In this document: piece by piece, positions 35,238-44,513 of the stretch
Position numbering within the stretch: position 1 is the first letter of the stretch
Layout: each line of letters begins with the position of its first letter
Source of the DNA: Glycomyces sp. L485
GTDB lineage: Bacteria > Actinomycetota > Actinomycetes > Mycobacteriales > Micromonosporaceae
Direction: 5' to 3'
Length of the DNA stretch: 64,000 nucleotides
NCBI RefSeq assembly: GCF_022548875.1
Contig: NZ_JAKZEW010000010.1
Coordinates: 42,808 to 106,807, forward strand
Program-made: the position numbers and the translations under genes
Notes under the pieces: model-generated
Databases searched by the model: none
The model's input: only the letters and a program-made list of their open reading frames with translations
Told to the model about the DNA's origin: nothing

Positions 35238-36944
35238 ATGACGACGATCGAGACCGCGACCAGCACCGTCGCGGCGCGCTCCCGCGCGGAGAAAGCCGCG
35301 CACCAGCGGCTGCTCAATTCCTATCTCCGCGAATCCGGCACACCACTGACCGGTGACGACTTCGGCCGCATCGCATTGCCGTCCGCGGACGCTTCGCTCG
35401 TCATCGACGTCGTGCACCGCTCCGGGTCCGGCCACCATTCCTACGGTGATCGCCGGTGGCTGGAGCGATCCGATGGAGAACGCCTTCCCATCGAACACGA
35501 GCAGTTGATGCGATTGGTGCTCGATGAGGTCGAAGCCCTGGCCGGGAACGAGTTCGCTGAACGCGCCGACGCGGCGGACCGCAAACTCGAGCTCGCCGAA
35601 CAAGTTGAGAGCAGCATCGCGGCCACCGCGCGGTACCTGCGGCACCGGCCGGAACCGGTTCCCGCCCACCCGCACGAATCGACCCGACAGGCAGAGCAGT
35701 CCCTGGTCTTCGGCCACCCCTTCCATCCGACGCCCAAGAGCACCCAGGGGTTCGGCGACGATCTGGAGCTCTACGCCCCCGAACTCGGAGCGTCCTTCGT
35801 CCCGCACTGGTTCGCCGTGGACCGGCGGATCCTCTTGGAACGCAGGGTGGGCCCGGGAAAATGGACCCCCGACCCGATCGCCGCGGCAGCGAAAGAGCGG
35901 CTCGGGGAGCACCGGGACCACACACTGCTCCCGGCGCACCCGTGGCAGGCGCGCTATCTGCTGGGAAAGCCTCAGGTGGCCGAACTCGTCGCGGAAGGAA
36001 AGCTCGTGGACCTCGGTCCCATGGGCGCGGAGGTCTATCCGACTTCCTCCGTGCGCACGGTCTGCGATCCCTCCTTCCCCACTTCCTGGAAGCTCCCCCT
36101 GCACGTGCGGATCACCAACTTCGTCCGCAACAACCCGGTCTCCCATCTCGTCCGTGCGACCGACGCGAGCGCCCTGGTCGCCGAGCTCGCCCCGCGTTGG
36201 GAGCACGCCGGATTCACCGCGCTGGCGGAGACCGGATTCCGCACCGTGGACCCCGCTGTGGTCGGTGACGACCTCGCCGCCGACTTCTCGGTTCTCTACC
36301 GGGACAACCCTTTCGCCGACGGCTCGGCCGCGCCTCGGGTGCTCGCCGGCCTGCTCGAGGACCGGGCAGGGGACGTCCCGCATCTGATCCACGAGGTGCG
36401 CAGTTGCGCCCCGAGACCCGACAGGGCCCCAGACGCCGCACACGTGGCGGAGTGGCTGCGGCGCTACCTCGCCATCTCGCTGCTCCCTCTCTTGGAGATC
36501 TTCGATCGCGACGGCGTGGGCTTCGAAGCCCACGCACAGAACTCGCTGCTGCACACTGATGGCGGATGGCCCACCCGGTTCTGGGTCCGGGACATGGAAG
36601 GCACCAGCGTGAGCAGGAAGCGGCTCTGCCGGGGCGCCGTGGCCTCGAACAGCCCGCTGCTCTACGACGACGACGAAGCGTGGCTGCGTCTGCGGTATTA
36701 CGCCGTGACCAACCACCTCAGCCACCTGATCGCAGTGCTCGGACAGTACACCGGCGCCGACGAGTCCTTCCTCTGGCACGGAGTGCGAGAGGTTCTCACG
36801 TCCGCCCGCAGTGAGACGGCATCCGACCTGCTCGCTCGGCCGATGTTGCCCGCCAAGGCCAATCTGCTCAGCCATTTCGCCGGTCGCGGCGAGACCCCCC
36901 TGTACGTAGAGGTCCCCAACCCGCTCTTCGAGGTGAACCGATGA
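35238..36944 (+). CDS. sbnE: NIS synthetase, SbnE position
   Basis: A 568-residue IucA/IucC-family synthetase. The blocks GHPFHPTPKSTQGFG (about 157-171), PAHPWQARYLL, TSSVRTVCDPS and EAHAQNSLL are intact. In staphyloferrin B assembly SbnE makes the first amide, between citrate and L-2,3-diaminopropionate. The ribosome site GAGGTGAAACC lies 9 bp after the exporter stop. It overlaps the next gene by ATGA. Confidence 0.9.
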   Translation: MTTIETATSTVAARSRAEKAAHQRLLNSYLRESGTPLTGDDFGRIALPSADASLVIDVVHRSGSGHHSYGDRRWLERSDGERLPIEHEQLMRLVLDEVEALAGNEFAERADAADRKLELAEQVESSIAATARYLRHRPEPVPAHPHESTRQAEQSLVFGHPFHPTPKSTQGFGDDLELYAPELGASFVPHWFAVDRRILLERRVGPGKWTPDPIAAAAKERLGEHRDHTLLPAHPWQARYLLGKPQVAELVAEGKLVDLGPMGAEVYPTSSVRTVCDPSFPTSWKLPLHVRITNFVRNNPVSHLVRATDASALVAELAPRWEHAGFTALAETGFRTVDPAVVGDDLAADFSVLYRDNPFADGSAAPRVLAGLLEDRAGDVPHLIHEVRSCAPRPDRAPDAAHVAEWLRRYLAISLLPLLEIFDRDGVGFEAHAQNSLLHTDGGWPTRFWVRDMEGTSVSRKRLCRGAVASNSPLLYDDDEAWLRLRYYAVTNHLSHLIAVLGQYTGADESFLWHGVREVLTSARSETASDLLARPMLPAKANLLSHFAGRGETPLYVEVPNPLFEVNR

Positions 36945-38767
36945 ACTCTCCCAACGACCTGGTGGTCGCCGCCCTGCGCGCACCCGCCTACGAGGACGTC
37001 CGGCGCAGGCTGCTGCGTCAACTGCTGGAGTCGCTGATCTACGAGGACGCGATCCGCACGAGGACCACGGAGGACGGCTCCTCGGTCGTGGACGGCAGCG
37101 ACGATCAGGGACGTCCGGTCCGATACGAGTTCACCGGCCGCCGCCGCTGCGGCTTCGACCGGGTCTCCCTCGGGCCGGAACCGGTCCGGCGGCTGGTCGA
37201 CGGCCATAGCGCGGAAGCCGAGTCGGTGACCGGGTTCCTCGGTGAGGTACGCCGGTCCCTGACCGCCGACCCGGAGTGCCTCGCCCGGTTCTGCGGGGAG
37301 CTGGAGGCCACTCTGGTCAAGGACTCACTCGCCCAATACATCCGCACCGAGCGGGGCGACGTGCTTTCCCAGCACGACTACGACACTCTCGAGGGAACGG
37401 TCACGGACGGGCATCGCTACCATCCCACGTACAAATCGCGCATCGGCTTCGACCTAGAGGACAATCTCGCCTATGGGCCGGAGTTCCTCCAACCCATCCA
37501 TCCTCTATGGATCGCCGCGCACCGCGACATCACCCGGGTGGCGGCCGCGGAGGGACTTTCCGAGGAAGCCTTCTTGGTCGCCCAGCTCGGGGAGCCGACG
37601 GTCGAGGAGTTCCGCGGTCGGATCGCCGAGGCCGGTCGCGACCCTCAGGACTACACGCTGCTGCCCGTCCACCCTTGGCAGTGGCGCGAGCAGACAGCGC
37701 TCGCGTGGGCGGACCGGCTGCGCCGCAAGGAGATCGTCTTCCTGGGCGAGGACCGGCACACTTTCTCGGCTCAACAGTCAATTCGCACGCTGAGCTGCCG
37801 CGACGTGCCCGAGCGTCCGTATCTCAAGCTGTCATTGTCCATTGTCAATACTTCCACCAGCCGCATCCTCGCCCCGCACACCGTGGGCAACGCCCCCGTC
37901 GTTTCGGACTGGTTGGGCGGCATGGTGGCGCGTGACGCGTTCCTGCGGGACGAATGCCGGGTCATCGTGCTGCGGGAGGTCATGGGCACGGCCGTCGCAC
38001 CCCCTCCCGCCTCGGACCTCGTGCGCTCCGACACCTACGGCACTCTGGCGTGCATCTGGCGTGAGAGCCTGCACCCGTTCCTGCAGCCGGGGGAGCGGGC
38101 GGTGCCCTTCACCGGGCTGACGGCCCGCGAACTGGACGGCACCCCGATGATCGAATCGTGGGTGCGCCAGCAGGGCGTGCGGTCCTGGCTGCGCCACCTC
38201 GTGCGCGTGAGCGTTCTTCCGTTGCTGCACTTGCTCTTCCGACACGGCATCGCGCTCGAGTCGCACGCCCAGAACATGGTGCTGGTGCACGAGAACGGCC
38301 TGCCGCGCCGGATCGCGTTGAAGGACTTCCACGACGGGGTTCGCTTCTCCCGGGCCCACCTCGCAGAGCCGGACGCCTGCCCGAAGCTGGCGGCGCCCCC
38401 GTCCCACCACGTCAACGCCAACTCGTTCCTGGAGACCGATGACCTGGACCAGGTGGTGGACTTCCTGCTGGACGCGTTCTTCTTCATCAACATCGGGGAA
38501 CTCGGCCTGTTCCTCGCCGACGCGTACGAGCTCGACGAGCAGGACTTCTGGACGGTCGTACGGGACGAGATCCGCGCCTACCAGAAGCGCTTTCCCGAAC
38601 TCGCCGAGCGATTCGGGCGGTTCGACGTCTTCAAGCCGAAGATCGAGGTGGAGAAGCTGACCACTCGAAGACTACTGCCGGACACCGAGCCGCGGGTGCA
38701 CGCCGTGTCGAATCCGCTGGCAGAGCCGGACACGCGGCAGCAGTCGAATCTGTTGGGGGAGCGCTGA
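36941..38767 (+). CDS. sbnF: NIS synthetase, SbnF position
   Basis: A 608-residue IucA/IucC-family synthetase with HRYHPTYKSRIGFD (about 152-165), PVHPWQWREQ, the QQSIRTLSCRD loop, LESHAQNMVLV and ALKDFHDGV. SbnF adds the second diaminopropionate unit (then decarboxylated by SbnH) in the staphylococcal pathway. The gene overlaps sbnE by 4 bp and sbnG by 1 bp, so the run is translationally coupled. Confidence 0.9.
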   Translation: MNSPNDLVVAALRAPAYEDVRRRLLRQLLESLIYEDAIRTRTTEDGSSVVDGSDDQGRPVRYEFTGRRRCGFDRVSLGPEPVRRLVDGHSAEAESVTGFLGEVRRSLTADPECLARFCGELEATLVKDSLAQYIRTERGDVLSQHDYDTLEGTVTDGHRYHPTYKSRIGFDLEDNLAYGPEFLQPIHPLWIAAHRDITRVAAAEGLSEEAFLVAQLGEPTVEEFRGRIAEAGRDPQDYTLLPVHPWQWREQTALAWADRLRRKEIVFLGEDRHTFSAQQSIRTLSCRDVPERPYLKLSLSIVNTSTSRILAPHTVGNAPVVSDWLGGMVARDAFLRDECRVIVLREVMGTAVAPPPASDLVRSDTYGTLACIWRESLHPFLQPGERAVPFTGLTARELDGTPMIESWVRQQGVRSWLRHLVRVSVLPLLHLLFRHGIALESHAQNMVLVHENGLPRRIALKDFHDGVRFSRAHLAEPDACPKLAAPPSHHVNANSFLETDDLDQVVDFLLDAFFFINIGELGLFLADAYELDEQDFWTVVRDEIRAYQKRFPELAERFGRFDVFKPKIEVEKLTTRRLLPDTEPRVHAVSNPLAEPDTRQQSNLLGER

Positions 38768-39549
38768 TGTTGAAGCCGAATGCCGTCAAGGCAAAGCTGC
38801 GCGACGGGCAGGAGGTCTACGGACTGTTCTGCTCGATACCCGCACCGGCCCTGGTGGAGATCATCGGCTGCGCAGGCTACGACTTCGTCATCCTCGACAG
38901 CGAGCACACCCTCGTCGACCCCGAAGGGTTGGAGAACCTGATCCGGGCCGCCGAGGCGGTCGGGATGACGCCGTTCGTCAGGGTCCCCGAATCCGACGCC
39001 GGTGCCATCCTCCGAGCGCTGGACGCGGGCGCGATGGGCGTGGTCGTCCCGCACATCCGCTCGCGCGCCGATGTGAACGCGGCGATCCGGGCCGCCCGAT
39101 ATGCGCCGGAAGGGATGCGCAGCCTAAACGGCGGGCGCGTCCCCGGCTTCGGCCTGATCGACCTCACCGAGTACGTCCGGCTGGCAAATGAAGAGGTCAT
39201 GGTCGTCACCATGATCGAGGACGCGGAAGGCGTCGACGCGCTGCCGGAGATCCTGGCCGGCGGAGGCATCGACCTGGTGCTCGAAGGCGCCGCCGACCTC
39301 TCCCAGTCCTACGGAGTCACCTGGCGGACCCGTCACCCCAAGGTGACCGACGCCCTGCATCGGATGCAAACGGTGTGCGCCGAGCACCGCGTCCCGTACT
39401 GCGCCATTCCCCGCGCCTCGGAAGACCACGCCGCATGGCGCAAGCGCGGCGTCACCGCCTTCGTCCTCGGCGAAGAACGGGGACTGGTCGCCCGCGCGCT
39501 GCGCGGGCACCTGGACGAGCGCCGCACGAAGGACGGGGACACGGCATGA
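38767..39549 (+). CDS. sbnG: SbnG-like citrate synthase (HpcH/HpaI aldolase family)
   Basis: A 260-residue TIM-barrel class II aldolase. SbnG condenses oxaloacetate and acetyl-CoA to give citrate dedicated to the siderophore, independently of the TCA enzyme. Seen here: LVEIIGCAGYDFVILDSEHT with the metal region (about 27-46), PFVRVPESDAGAILRALDAG, VVPHIRS and the metal Glu in VVTMIEDAEGVDALPEI. Context distinguishes it from a catabolic hydroxy-oxo-acid aldolase. It overlaps sbnH by 4 bp. Confidence 0.88.
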   Translation: MLKPNAVKAKLRDGQEVYGLFCSIPAPALVEIIGCAGYDFVILDSEHTLVDPEGLENLIRAAEAVGMTPFVRVPESDAGAILRALDAGAMGVVVPHIRSRADVNAAIRAARYAPEGMRSLNGGRVPGFGLIDLTEYVRLANEEVMVVTMIEDAEGVDALPEILAGGGIDLVLEGAADLSQSYGVTWRTRHPKVTDALHRMQTVCAEHRVPYCAIPRASEDHAAWRKRGVTAFVLGEERGLVARALRGHLDERRTKDGDTA

Positions 39550-40778
39550 CGGACGCACTGACCAAGGCCATCTCCGAGCGGGCGGGCCGCGACGAGCCGG
39601 TGTGCCTGTACGGCTACGACCTCGACGCCCTGTCGGTCTACGTGGAGCAGGTGGTCGCCGCACTGCCCGAACGGTGCCGGATGTTCTACGCGATGAAGGC
39701 CAACAGCGCCGCCCCCATCCTGACGACGCTCGCGCCCGTGGTGGCCGGATTCGAGGTGGCCTCCGGCGGTGAGGTGGCCAAGGCCCGAGCGGTGGGCACC
39801 GACATCCCGGTGATCTTCGGCGGACCAGCGAAGACCTCCCAGGAGATCGCGGACGCGCTGCGGCAGCGGATCACCCGGTTCCATGCTGAGAGCAGCCTCG
39901 AACTCCATCGGATCTCACAGGCCGCGGTCGAGGCCGGTGTCACGGCCGACGTCTTGCTGCGAGTGAACCTCGCGGGGCCGTTCCCCTCCGCGACACTGGC
40001 TATGGCCGGGCGACCCACGCAATTCGGCATCGACGAGAGCGTCCTCGCCGACGCGGTGCGGGCCGCGACTACCCTGCCGGGCCTGCGGCTGGCCGGCTTC
40101 CACCTGCACTCGCTCTCCAACAACCTCTCCTCCGAAGCACATCTGGACATGCTCCGCCTGTACAGGGACAAGGTGCTGGAGTGGGAGGATGAATTCGACA
40201 TCCGGTGCGAGGTGCTCAACGTCGGCGGCGGTATCGGCGTCGACTACGCCGACCTGGAAGCCCAATTCGACTGGCGGGCTTTCACTCGCGGGCTCGCCTC
40301 ACTGGTAGCGACCTTCCCGCCGCGCTGGCGGGAGATCGACTTCGAATGCGGCCGTTTCCTGACCGCCGCGTGCGGCGTCTACGCCGTCGAAGTCCTCGAC
40401 ATCAAGCGGAATCACGGAGTGCCCTACGTTCTGGTGCGCGGAGGGACTCACCATTTCCGGTTGCCGTCGTCATGGCAGCACAACCATCCGTTCACCGTGC
40501 TGGCGGTCGAAGAATGGAATTCGACGGCGCCCCGGCCTGAACTGCTTGACGAGTCGATAACCGTGGTAGGCGAACTCTGCACCCCGAAGGATGTTCTCGC
40601 CTGCGAAGTCCTTGTGTCCAGGGTCCGAGTCGGGGACGTTCTGGTCTTCAGCCACGCCGGCGCCTACGGCTGGGAGATCTCGCACCATGACTTCCTCTCG
40701 CATCCCCATCCGGAACAGCTGTTCCTCTCGGACGGTGGGCAAGGTCGCAAGGAGCTCCGTGCAGCCGACAAGGCATGA
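39546..40778 (+). CDS. sbnH: SbnH-like PLP-dependent decarboxylase (fold type III)
   Basis: A 410-residue Orn/DAP/Arg-decarboxylase-family enzyme. The PLP lysine is in MFYAMKANSAAPIL (about residue 57). FHLHSLSNN and NVGGGIGVDYAD follow, and the C-terminal domain has GELCTPKDVLA with a Cys that completes the active site across the dimer. SbnH decarboxylates the diaminopropionate part of the citrate-diaminopropionate intermediate to an ethylenediamine unit. It ends the operon; no sbnI-like gene follows. Confidence 0.9.
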   Translation: MTDALTKAISERAGRDEPVCLYGYDLDALSVYVEQVVAALPERCRMFYAMKANSAAPILTTLAPVVAGFEVASGGEVAKARAVGTDIPVIFGGPAKTSQEIADALRQRITRFHAESSLELHRISQAAVEAGVTADVLLRVNLAGPFPSATLAMAGRPTQFGIDESVLADAVRAATTLPGLRLAGFHLHSLSNNLSSEAHLDMLRLYRDKVLEWEDEFDIRCEVLNVGGGIGVDYADLEAQFDWRAFTRGLASLVATFPPRWREIDFECGRFLTAACGVYAVEVLDIKRNHGVPYVLVRGGTHHFRLPSSWQHNHPFTVLAVEEWNSTAPRPELLDESITVVGELCTPKDVLACEVLVSRVRVGDVLVFSHAGAYGWEISHHDFLSHPHPEQLFLSDGGQGRKELRAADKA

Positions 40779-40839
40779 CGATGTTCGTGGTCGGACGAGA
40801 GCACCGCCCGCGCGACGTGGTCGCAGGTCTCGGGCGTTC

Positions 40840-40950
40840 GCCTCCGGAGTCAAGCAGCGCGACCTTGCACTCCAGTACGGCATCAGCGTCCGCAGTGTCA
40901 AACGCCTTGTACGTGCGGCCAAACTCGAGGACCGACAGGTGCCGCGATGA
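40840..40950 (+). pseudogene. Remnant of an HTH module, right flank of siderophore island
   Basis: The frame ends GVKQRDLALQYGISVRSVKR followed by LVRAAKLEDRQVPR and a stop at 40948-40950. This is a complete helix-turn-helix with a short tail, like the C-terminus of a recombinase or resolvase-type protein; nothing upstream in frame continues the gene. A diverged copy of the same module lies at 29426-29476 on the other side of the siderophore operon. Confidence 0.55.
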
Positions 40951-41985
40951 CCCTGCGCATCAATGCGACCGATCATCCGCGTTGGCTCCACTCCTGCCCG
41001 GACAGCGCGGTCGGGTCGGGGACGGTCCGATCCTCCACACGCGCATCGAGGGGCGCCAGCAGCCGTCGCAGCTCGCGAGCTGATCGTTTCGGCAGGCGGT
41101 GCAGTGCGACCTCCAGTGTTTCTCTCGGACGCGGACAACAGCACTCGAAGACGCAGCCCGCTACACCAGCGCGAAGGGAGCGGCTGGGAGCATGGGCGAT
41201 GCGCCGCCATTCGCGGAACGCAGTCCCGAACCGGCCGGGCCAGGAACCGGCGTCACGGTCTTCAAGTCGACGCAGTGCCGCGTTGAGCGACCCGGAAGCC
41301 CCCGGGACCTGCGGCGCATGCCATCTGCGCCAGGAACGCTCGCGGGGCCGCTGGCTCGCGCGGACTCGCGCAGGAGACCTACGCGGCATTGCCCTTTCGG
41401 TCGATCGTCATGGATCCAGTATGCCCAACGAGCCCCAGGGAATCTGAGGCAACCTGCCGCACCGCGACCTGTCCTGGCCGTCCCCGTCGGCTCCGGGTAC
41501 CGGGTTGCGGTGGTACTCCCGAGGACATCGTTCGGCTGGGCCGTGGGCGTTCTCCAAGGAACGCACCGAGTTCCGCCAACTGGATCGATAGATTCGCCCA
41601 GAGCAGACACATGGTTCTACACCGAACACGGCGAGTATCTCTCGGGAAGATGGCTCAAGGACGGTAGCGACCAGGGCTTGGTCCAGATATTTTCCGAAAG
41701 TCCTGGAACGATTCCACTGTCGACCTGTTGTTGTTCCGCTGCATATGGCGGATGCGAGCTTCGGTTTCGCGGAGGACCCTGACGGAGGTCTCCGAATGCT
41801 CGACAGGGCCGAGGCGGAGCGGCTTGGGGTTCTCGACGGAAGTTATCGTCAGTCTCACGTGAGCCGCGACGTCGCGCGATTCCTCGGCGAGAGACCACGC
41901 GGGTAGCGCCGACACTGCCGACCAGGAGGCGCATGATGGATGTGCCGTCGAATGACTTGCACCTCTTCCACGGAAACGAGCGCAC
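40951..41985. other. Gene graveyard after the siderophore operon
   Basis: About 1 kb without a credible full gene. Frames on both strands overlap and lack ribosome sites. It contains copy A of a 180-bp direct repeat (41291-41470). From about 41600 coding-like pieces appear (DTWFYTEHGEYLSGRWLKDG in one frame). A small ORF at 41745-41906 in another frame (53 aa, MADASFGFAEDPDGGLRMLD) may be the end of the same broken gene. Confidence 0.45.
41291..41470 (+). repeat. 180-bp direct repeat, copy A
   Basis: Aligned without gaps to 43876-44055, with 9 mismatches in 180 bases. It has no full reading frame. On the minus strand it contains a short conserved start-like segment (ATGACGATC, 41413 downward) ended by a stop after ten codons, with a CATACT -10-like element just upstream, so it may be a duplicated promoter and gene start. 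Confidence 0.85.
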
Positions 41986-42708
41986 ATGCCAACAGCCACG
42001 CTGATCGACGGCCGCTCGCTCGGAGCGCTCCTCAGCCGGCACGACGTCGAGTCGGAGCGCTTGCCGCCCGCATTGTGGCTCCCTGCTGATCATCCCGACG
42101 ACGAGCGGACATTGCTGGCCACCCTTGGCTCCTCGTGGGAAATCTACCAATGGTTCGGGATGGGGACGTGGTTCGCACTGGGCACCGAATCACAGCCACC
42201 GCTGGGTATGGCCGACCGCTATGCCGACCTACAGCGCGACCTCATCGCCGAAGGGTCATTGACGACACCCCGAGGACTCCGGGTGCGTTCGCAGTGGTGC
42301 ACGCTGGACCCGCGCTCCGACGCCGTCCACGAGTTCCTCACGGCGACCCGGCAGTCCCGAGGCAGCGGATCGTGCCTGTCACTCGCCCCCCAAGGCAGCT
42401 CGCCGCGAGCCTGGTACGCCGCGTCCGCAGCCCTGCAGCACCGATCCCTGCTCACTTTCGGAGGTCTGGGCGACCGGGATCGCCGGGAGGCGGACGGGTC
42501 GGCAACTCTCACCTACCTGGCTTCAGGGCCCGCCGCCGGATACGCGAGCCTGATCCCGCTGGATCTCCATCCCTGGGGAGGTTGCGTCGTCGCCGGAGAC
42601 GAGGAGTTCCTTTCCGTCCTCATGGAGTTGTTGCCCGACCCTTTGCCGGGCTTGGCGGCGGTCTCTTGGGAGCAAATCGTGGGCCGCGCGGGTGGCCTGG
42701 CACTTTGA
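41986..42708 (+). CDS. Hypothetical protein
   Basis: A 240-residue frame with actinobacterial codon usage and protein-like composition: an N-terminal LIDGRSLGALLSRHDVESER, a Trp/Phe cluster (SWEIYQWFGMGTWFALG) and a C-terminal VSWEQIVGRAGGLAL. It has no signal peptide or clear membrane segment, and no family is recognised. The ribosome site is weak (GGAAACGAGCGCAC before the ATG). It lies between the two copies of the 180-bp repeat. Confidence 0.5.
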   Translation: MPTATLIDGRSLGALLSRHDVESERLPPALWLPADHPDDERTLLATLGSSWEIYQWFGMGTWFALGTESQPPLGMADRYADLQRDLIAEGSLTTPRGLRVRSQWCTLDPRSDAVHEFLTATRQSRGSGSCLSLAPQGSSPRAWYAASAALQHRSLLTFGGLGDRDRREADGSATLTYLASGPAAGYASLIPLDLHPWGGCVVAGDEEFLSVLMELLPDPLPGLAAVSWEQIVGRAGGLAL

Positions 42709-42846
42709 CCATCGCTCCGGCTCGAACCGCACCTGAGTGCTGGAATGCCGTCGACCAGACCGAACAATAGAATCAGAACCGATCCTCCTGATCCACAAAG
42801 GATCTGAAACGTTCAACCTATGTAGCCAATACTTGGAGGTGTAATT

Positions 42847-43383
42847 ATGGTGCGCGAGGCCGAAACAGCTGCAGGTTCGAAGTTCTACGAGATCTCAGGG
42901 CTTCCAGACCTCGAGTCAACGAACGACGAGGATTTGCCGCAGCTCTATCGGGAGACCGTCGCAGCAGGTTGGGTTGAGGCAGACGGGTCTTGGCTCCTCA
43001 AGAAGTTCCGGGACGAGTACCACGGGTCCAAATCACACTTTACCGACCGCACGGGGTATGAAGCGGCAGTGAACGGTCGGTCAATTCCTGTTGCGGGGTT
43101 CCCGCCACCCGATGAGAACGCGCAGCGACTGGCCACCAGAGGGCTCACCTTCGCCAGGCGCGCTCTCGAGACCCTGCCTCGTGAGGCGCCACCGGTGACC
43201 GCTTATATCTCCGTGAGCAGGGCTGTTTACGATGATTCCGTCATGGAAGGCAACGTCACCTTCTGCGCAGATCACGAGAACGAGCCGCCGTACACGACGG
43301 ATCTGGACTCCTTCCAGGCCGGCGTCGCGGCAATCCGCTCTGCACCGCGCGCGATAGGGCCTGATGGGGGGCCGACAGCGTAG
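42847..43383 (+). CDS. Hypothetical protein with strong ribosome site
   Basis: A 178-residue soluble protein. TTGGAGGTGTAATT directly before the ATG is a near-ideal ribosome site. Composition is normal for a cytoplasmic protein, with an acidic first third (LPDLESTNDEDLPQLYRETV) and a middle with RTGYEAAVNGRSIPVAGFP. I do not recognise it. Codons are less GC-biased than in the housekeeping genes, which fits recent arrival. It also lies between the two 180-bp repeats. Confidence 0.6.
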   Translation: MVREAETAAGSKFYEISGLPDLESTNDEDLPQLYRETVAAGWVEADGSWLLKKFRDEYHGSKSHFTDRTGYEAAVNGRSIPVAGFPPPDENAQRLATRGLTFARRALETLPREAPPVTAYISVSRAVYDDSVMEGNVTFCADHENEPPYTTDLDSFQAGVAAIRSAPRAIGPDGGPTA

Positions 43384-43430
43384 CTGCAGGCGACAACCGC
43401 ATTGCTGTCCATCTCCAAGCCCGGATCGGT

Positions 43431-43565
43431 ATTCAAAGGGCCTCGCGGAACAAGTCCGAACGATTCGCCATCCGCTTGGCACGCCGCCTCAGCACATACC
43501 AAGACTTCATCGAGCTCGCTGCCGCCCTCTCCTGTTGGAAACGCCTGCAAGAAACCTCATGGTGA
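43431..43565 (+). pseudogene. C-terminal remnant of a DDE transposase (IS5-like)
   Basis: The frame IQRASRNKSERFAIRLARRL followed by STYQDFIELAAALSCWKRLQ ends at a stop at 43563. It resembles the last 40 residues of IS5/IS4-group transposases, where a basic RY/RL patch leads to a hydrophobic helix. No upstream part or terminal inverted repeats are visible. Confidence 0.45.
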
Positions 43566-43875
43566 GCTGTCCCGGACACATGGCTGACCATAGACTCGAC
43601 GCAGTGAGTGAACCCCAGTACGACGGCGAGCAACGACCCGCCGACCACGGGTTCTGGGCCCGACTCAAGTGGTCCGTCGCTATTGGTCAGGCTGCGATCC
43701 TGGAAGAGCGCTTCGTCCGCAACGCCTCGCGCTGGCACCGTCTCACCAAAGGCAACGTGGTCGCCCTCGCCGTCGGGCGCTGGCGTGTTCGCGAGAGTTT
43801 ACGGGATGCTGGTGATCCTCACCGACAGCGATCGGCGCCGACGTGGTGGAGCTGATCGCAGAACTGCGCGAGAAG

Positions 43876-44055
43876 CCCCGAAGCTCCCGGGACCTGCGGC
43901 GCATGCCATCTGCGCCAGGAACGCTCGCGCGGCCGCTGGCTCGCGCGGACACGCGCAGGAGACCTACGCGGCATCGCCCTTTCGGTTGATCGTCATGGGT
44001 CCAGTATGCCCAACGAGCCCAAGTGAATCTGAGGCAACCTGCCGCACCGCGACCT
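43876..44055 (+). repeat. 180-bp direct repeat, copy B
   Basis: The second copy of the sequence at 41291-41470, about 95% identical over the full length and in the same orientation. The 2.4 kb between the copies holds two orphan genes and the transposase tail. From 44056 to 44177 no gene is seen. Confidence 0.85.
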
Positions 44056-44177
44056 CAACCATTCAGGCGCCGGACCCCGGCGGAGTGTCCGAACGCGACC
44101 GGCTGTCGAATCTCACGAGGCCAACACGTTGAGCTGATCGCGCACTTCGACAGCCGCCCACATCGCCTCACCGAGAA

Positions 44178-44272
44178 CGGTGGAAGCCGGGCACAATCGC
44201 GAGATCGTACCCGGCCACAGCCGTTCACATCTATTCACAACCGGTCACACGCGTTCACACGCGGTCAAAAGT
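44178..44272 (+). repeat. Left copy of island-bounding direct repeat with five 10-bp units
   Basis: An imperfect hairpin (GCCGGG about 44186-44191 with CCCGGC about 44210-44215) is followed by five contiguous 10-bp units from 44223 to 44272: GTTCACATCT, ATTCACAACC, GGTCACACGC, GTTCACACGC, GGTCAAAAGT. The same order of hairpin and units occurs at 62041-62144 beside tRNA-Pro. The 240 bp from here to 44513 contain no gene. Confidence 0.85.
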
Positions 44273-44513
44273 CGAGCTAATACTCGCTACTTTGAACACA
44301 CCACGGCAGGTAGACAGCCGGCTCCGGTGCCTGTCGGGCCCGTAGTCCCCCGATGCGGGAGGTTGATTCAGCATTCTCGGCTTTCAACGCGACCACACGA
44401 TCCCCGAAGCCGCTTCCGCCGCGCTCCACCCATACCTAAAGCGATGAACCACAACGCCACAGGTCACGCCCACCTTTGAATGGCTACACTCCGAGCCTGG
44501 TACCATTGCTACC

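Noticed and set aside
44223..44272. 10-bp units read as a CRISPR array or plasmid iterons
   Set aside because: The units are contiguous, 10 bp, with no spacers and no cas or rep gene nearby. Their position beside tRNA-Pro and in a second copy fits an element end better.
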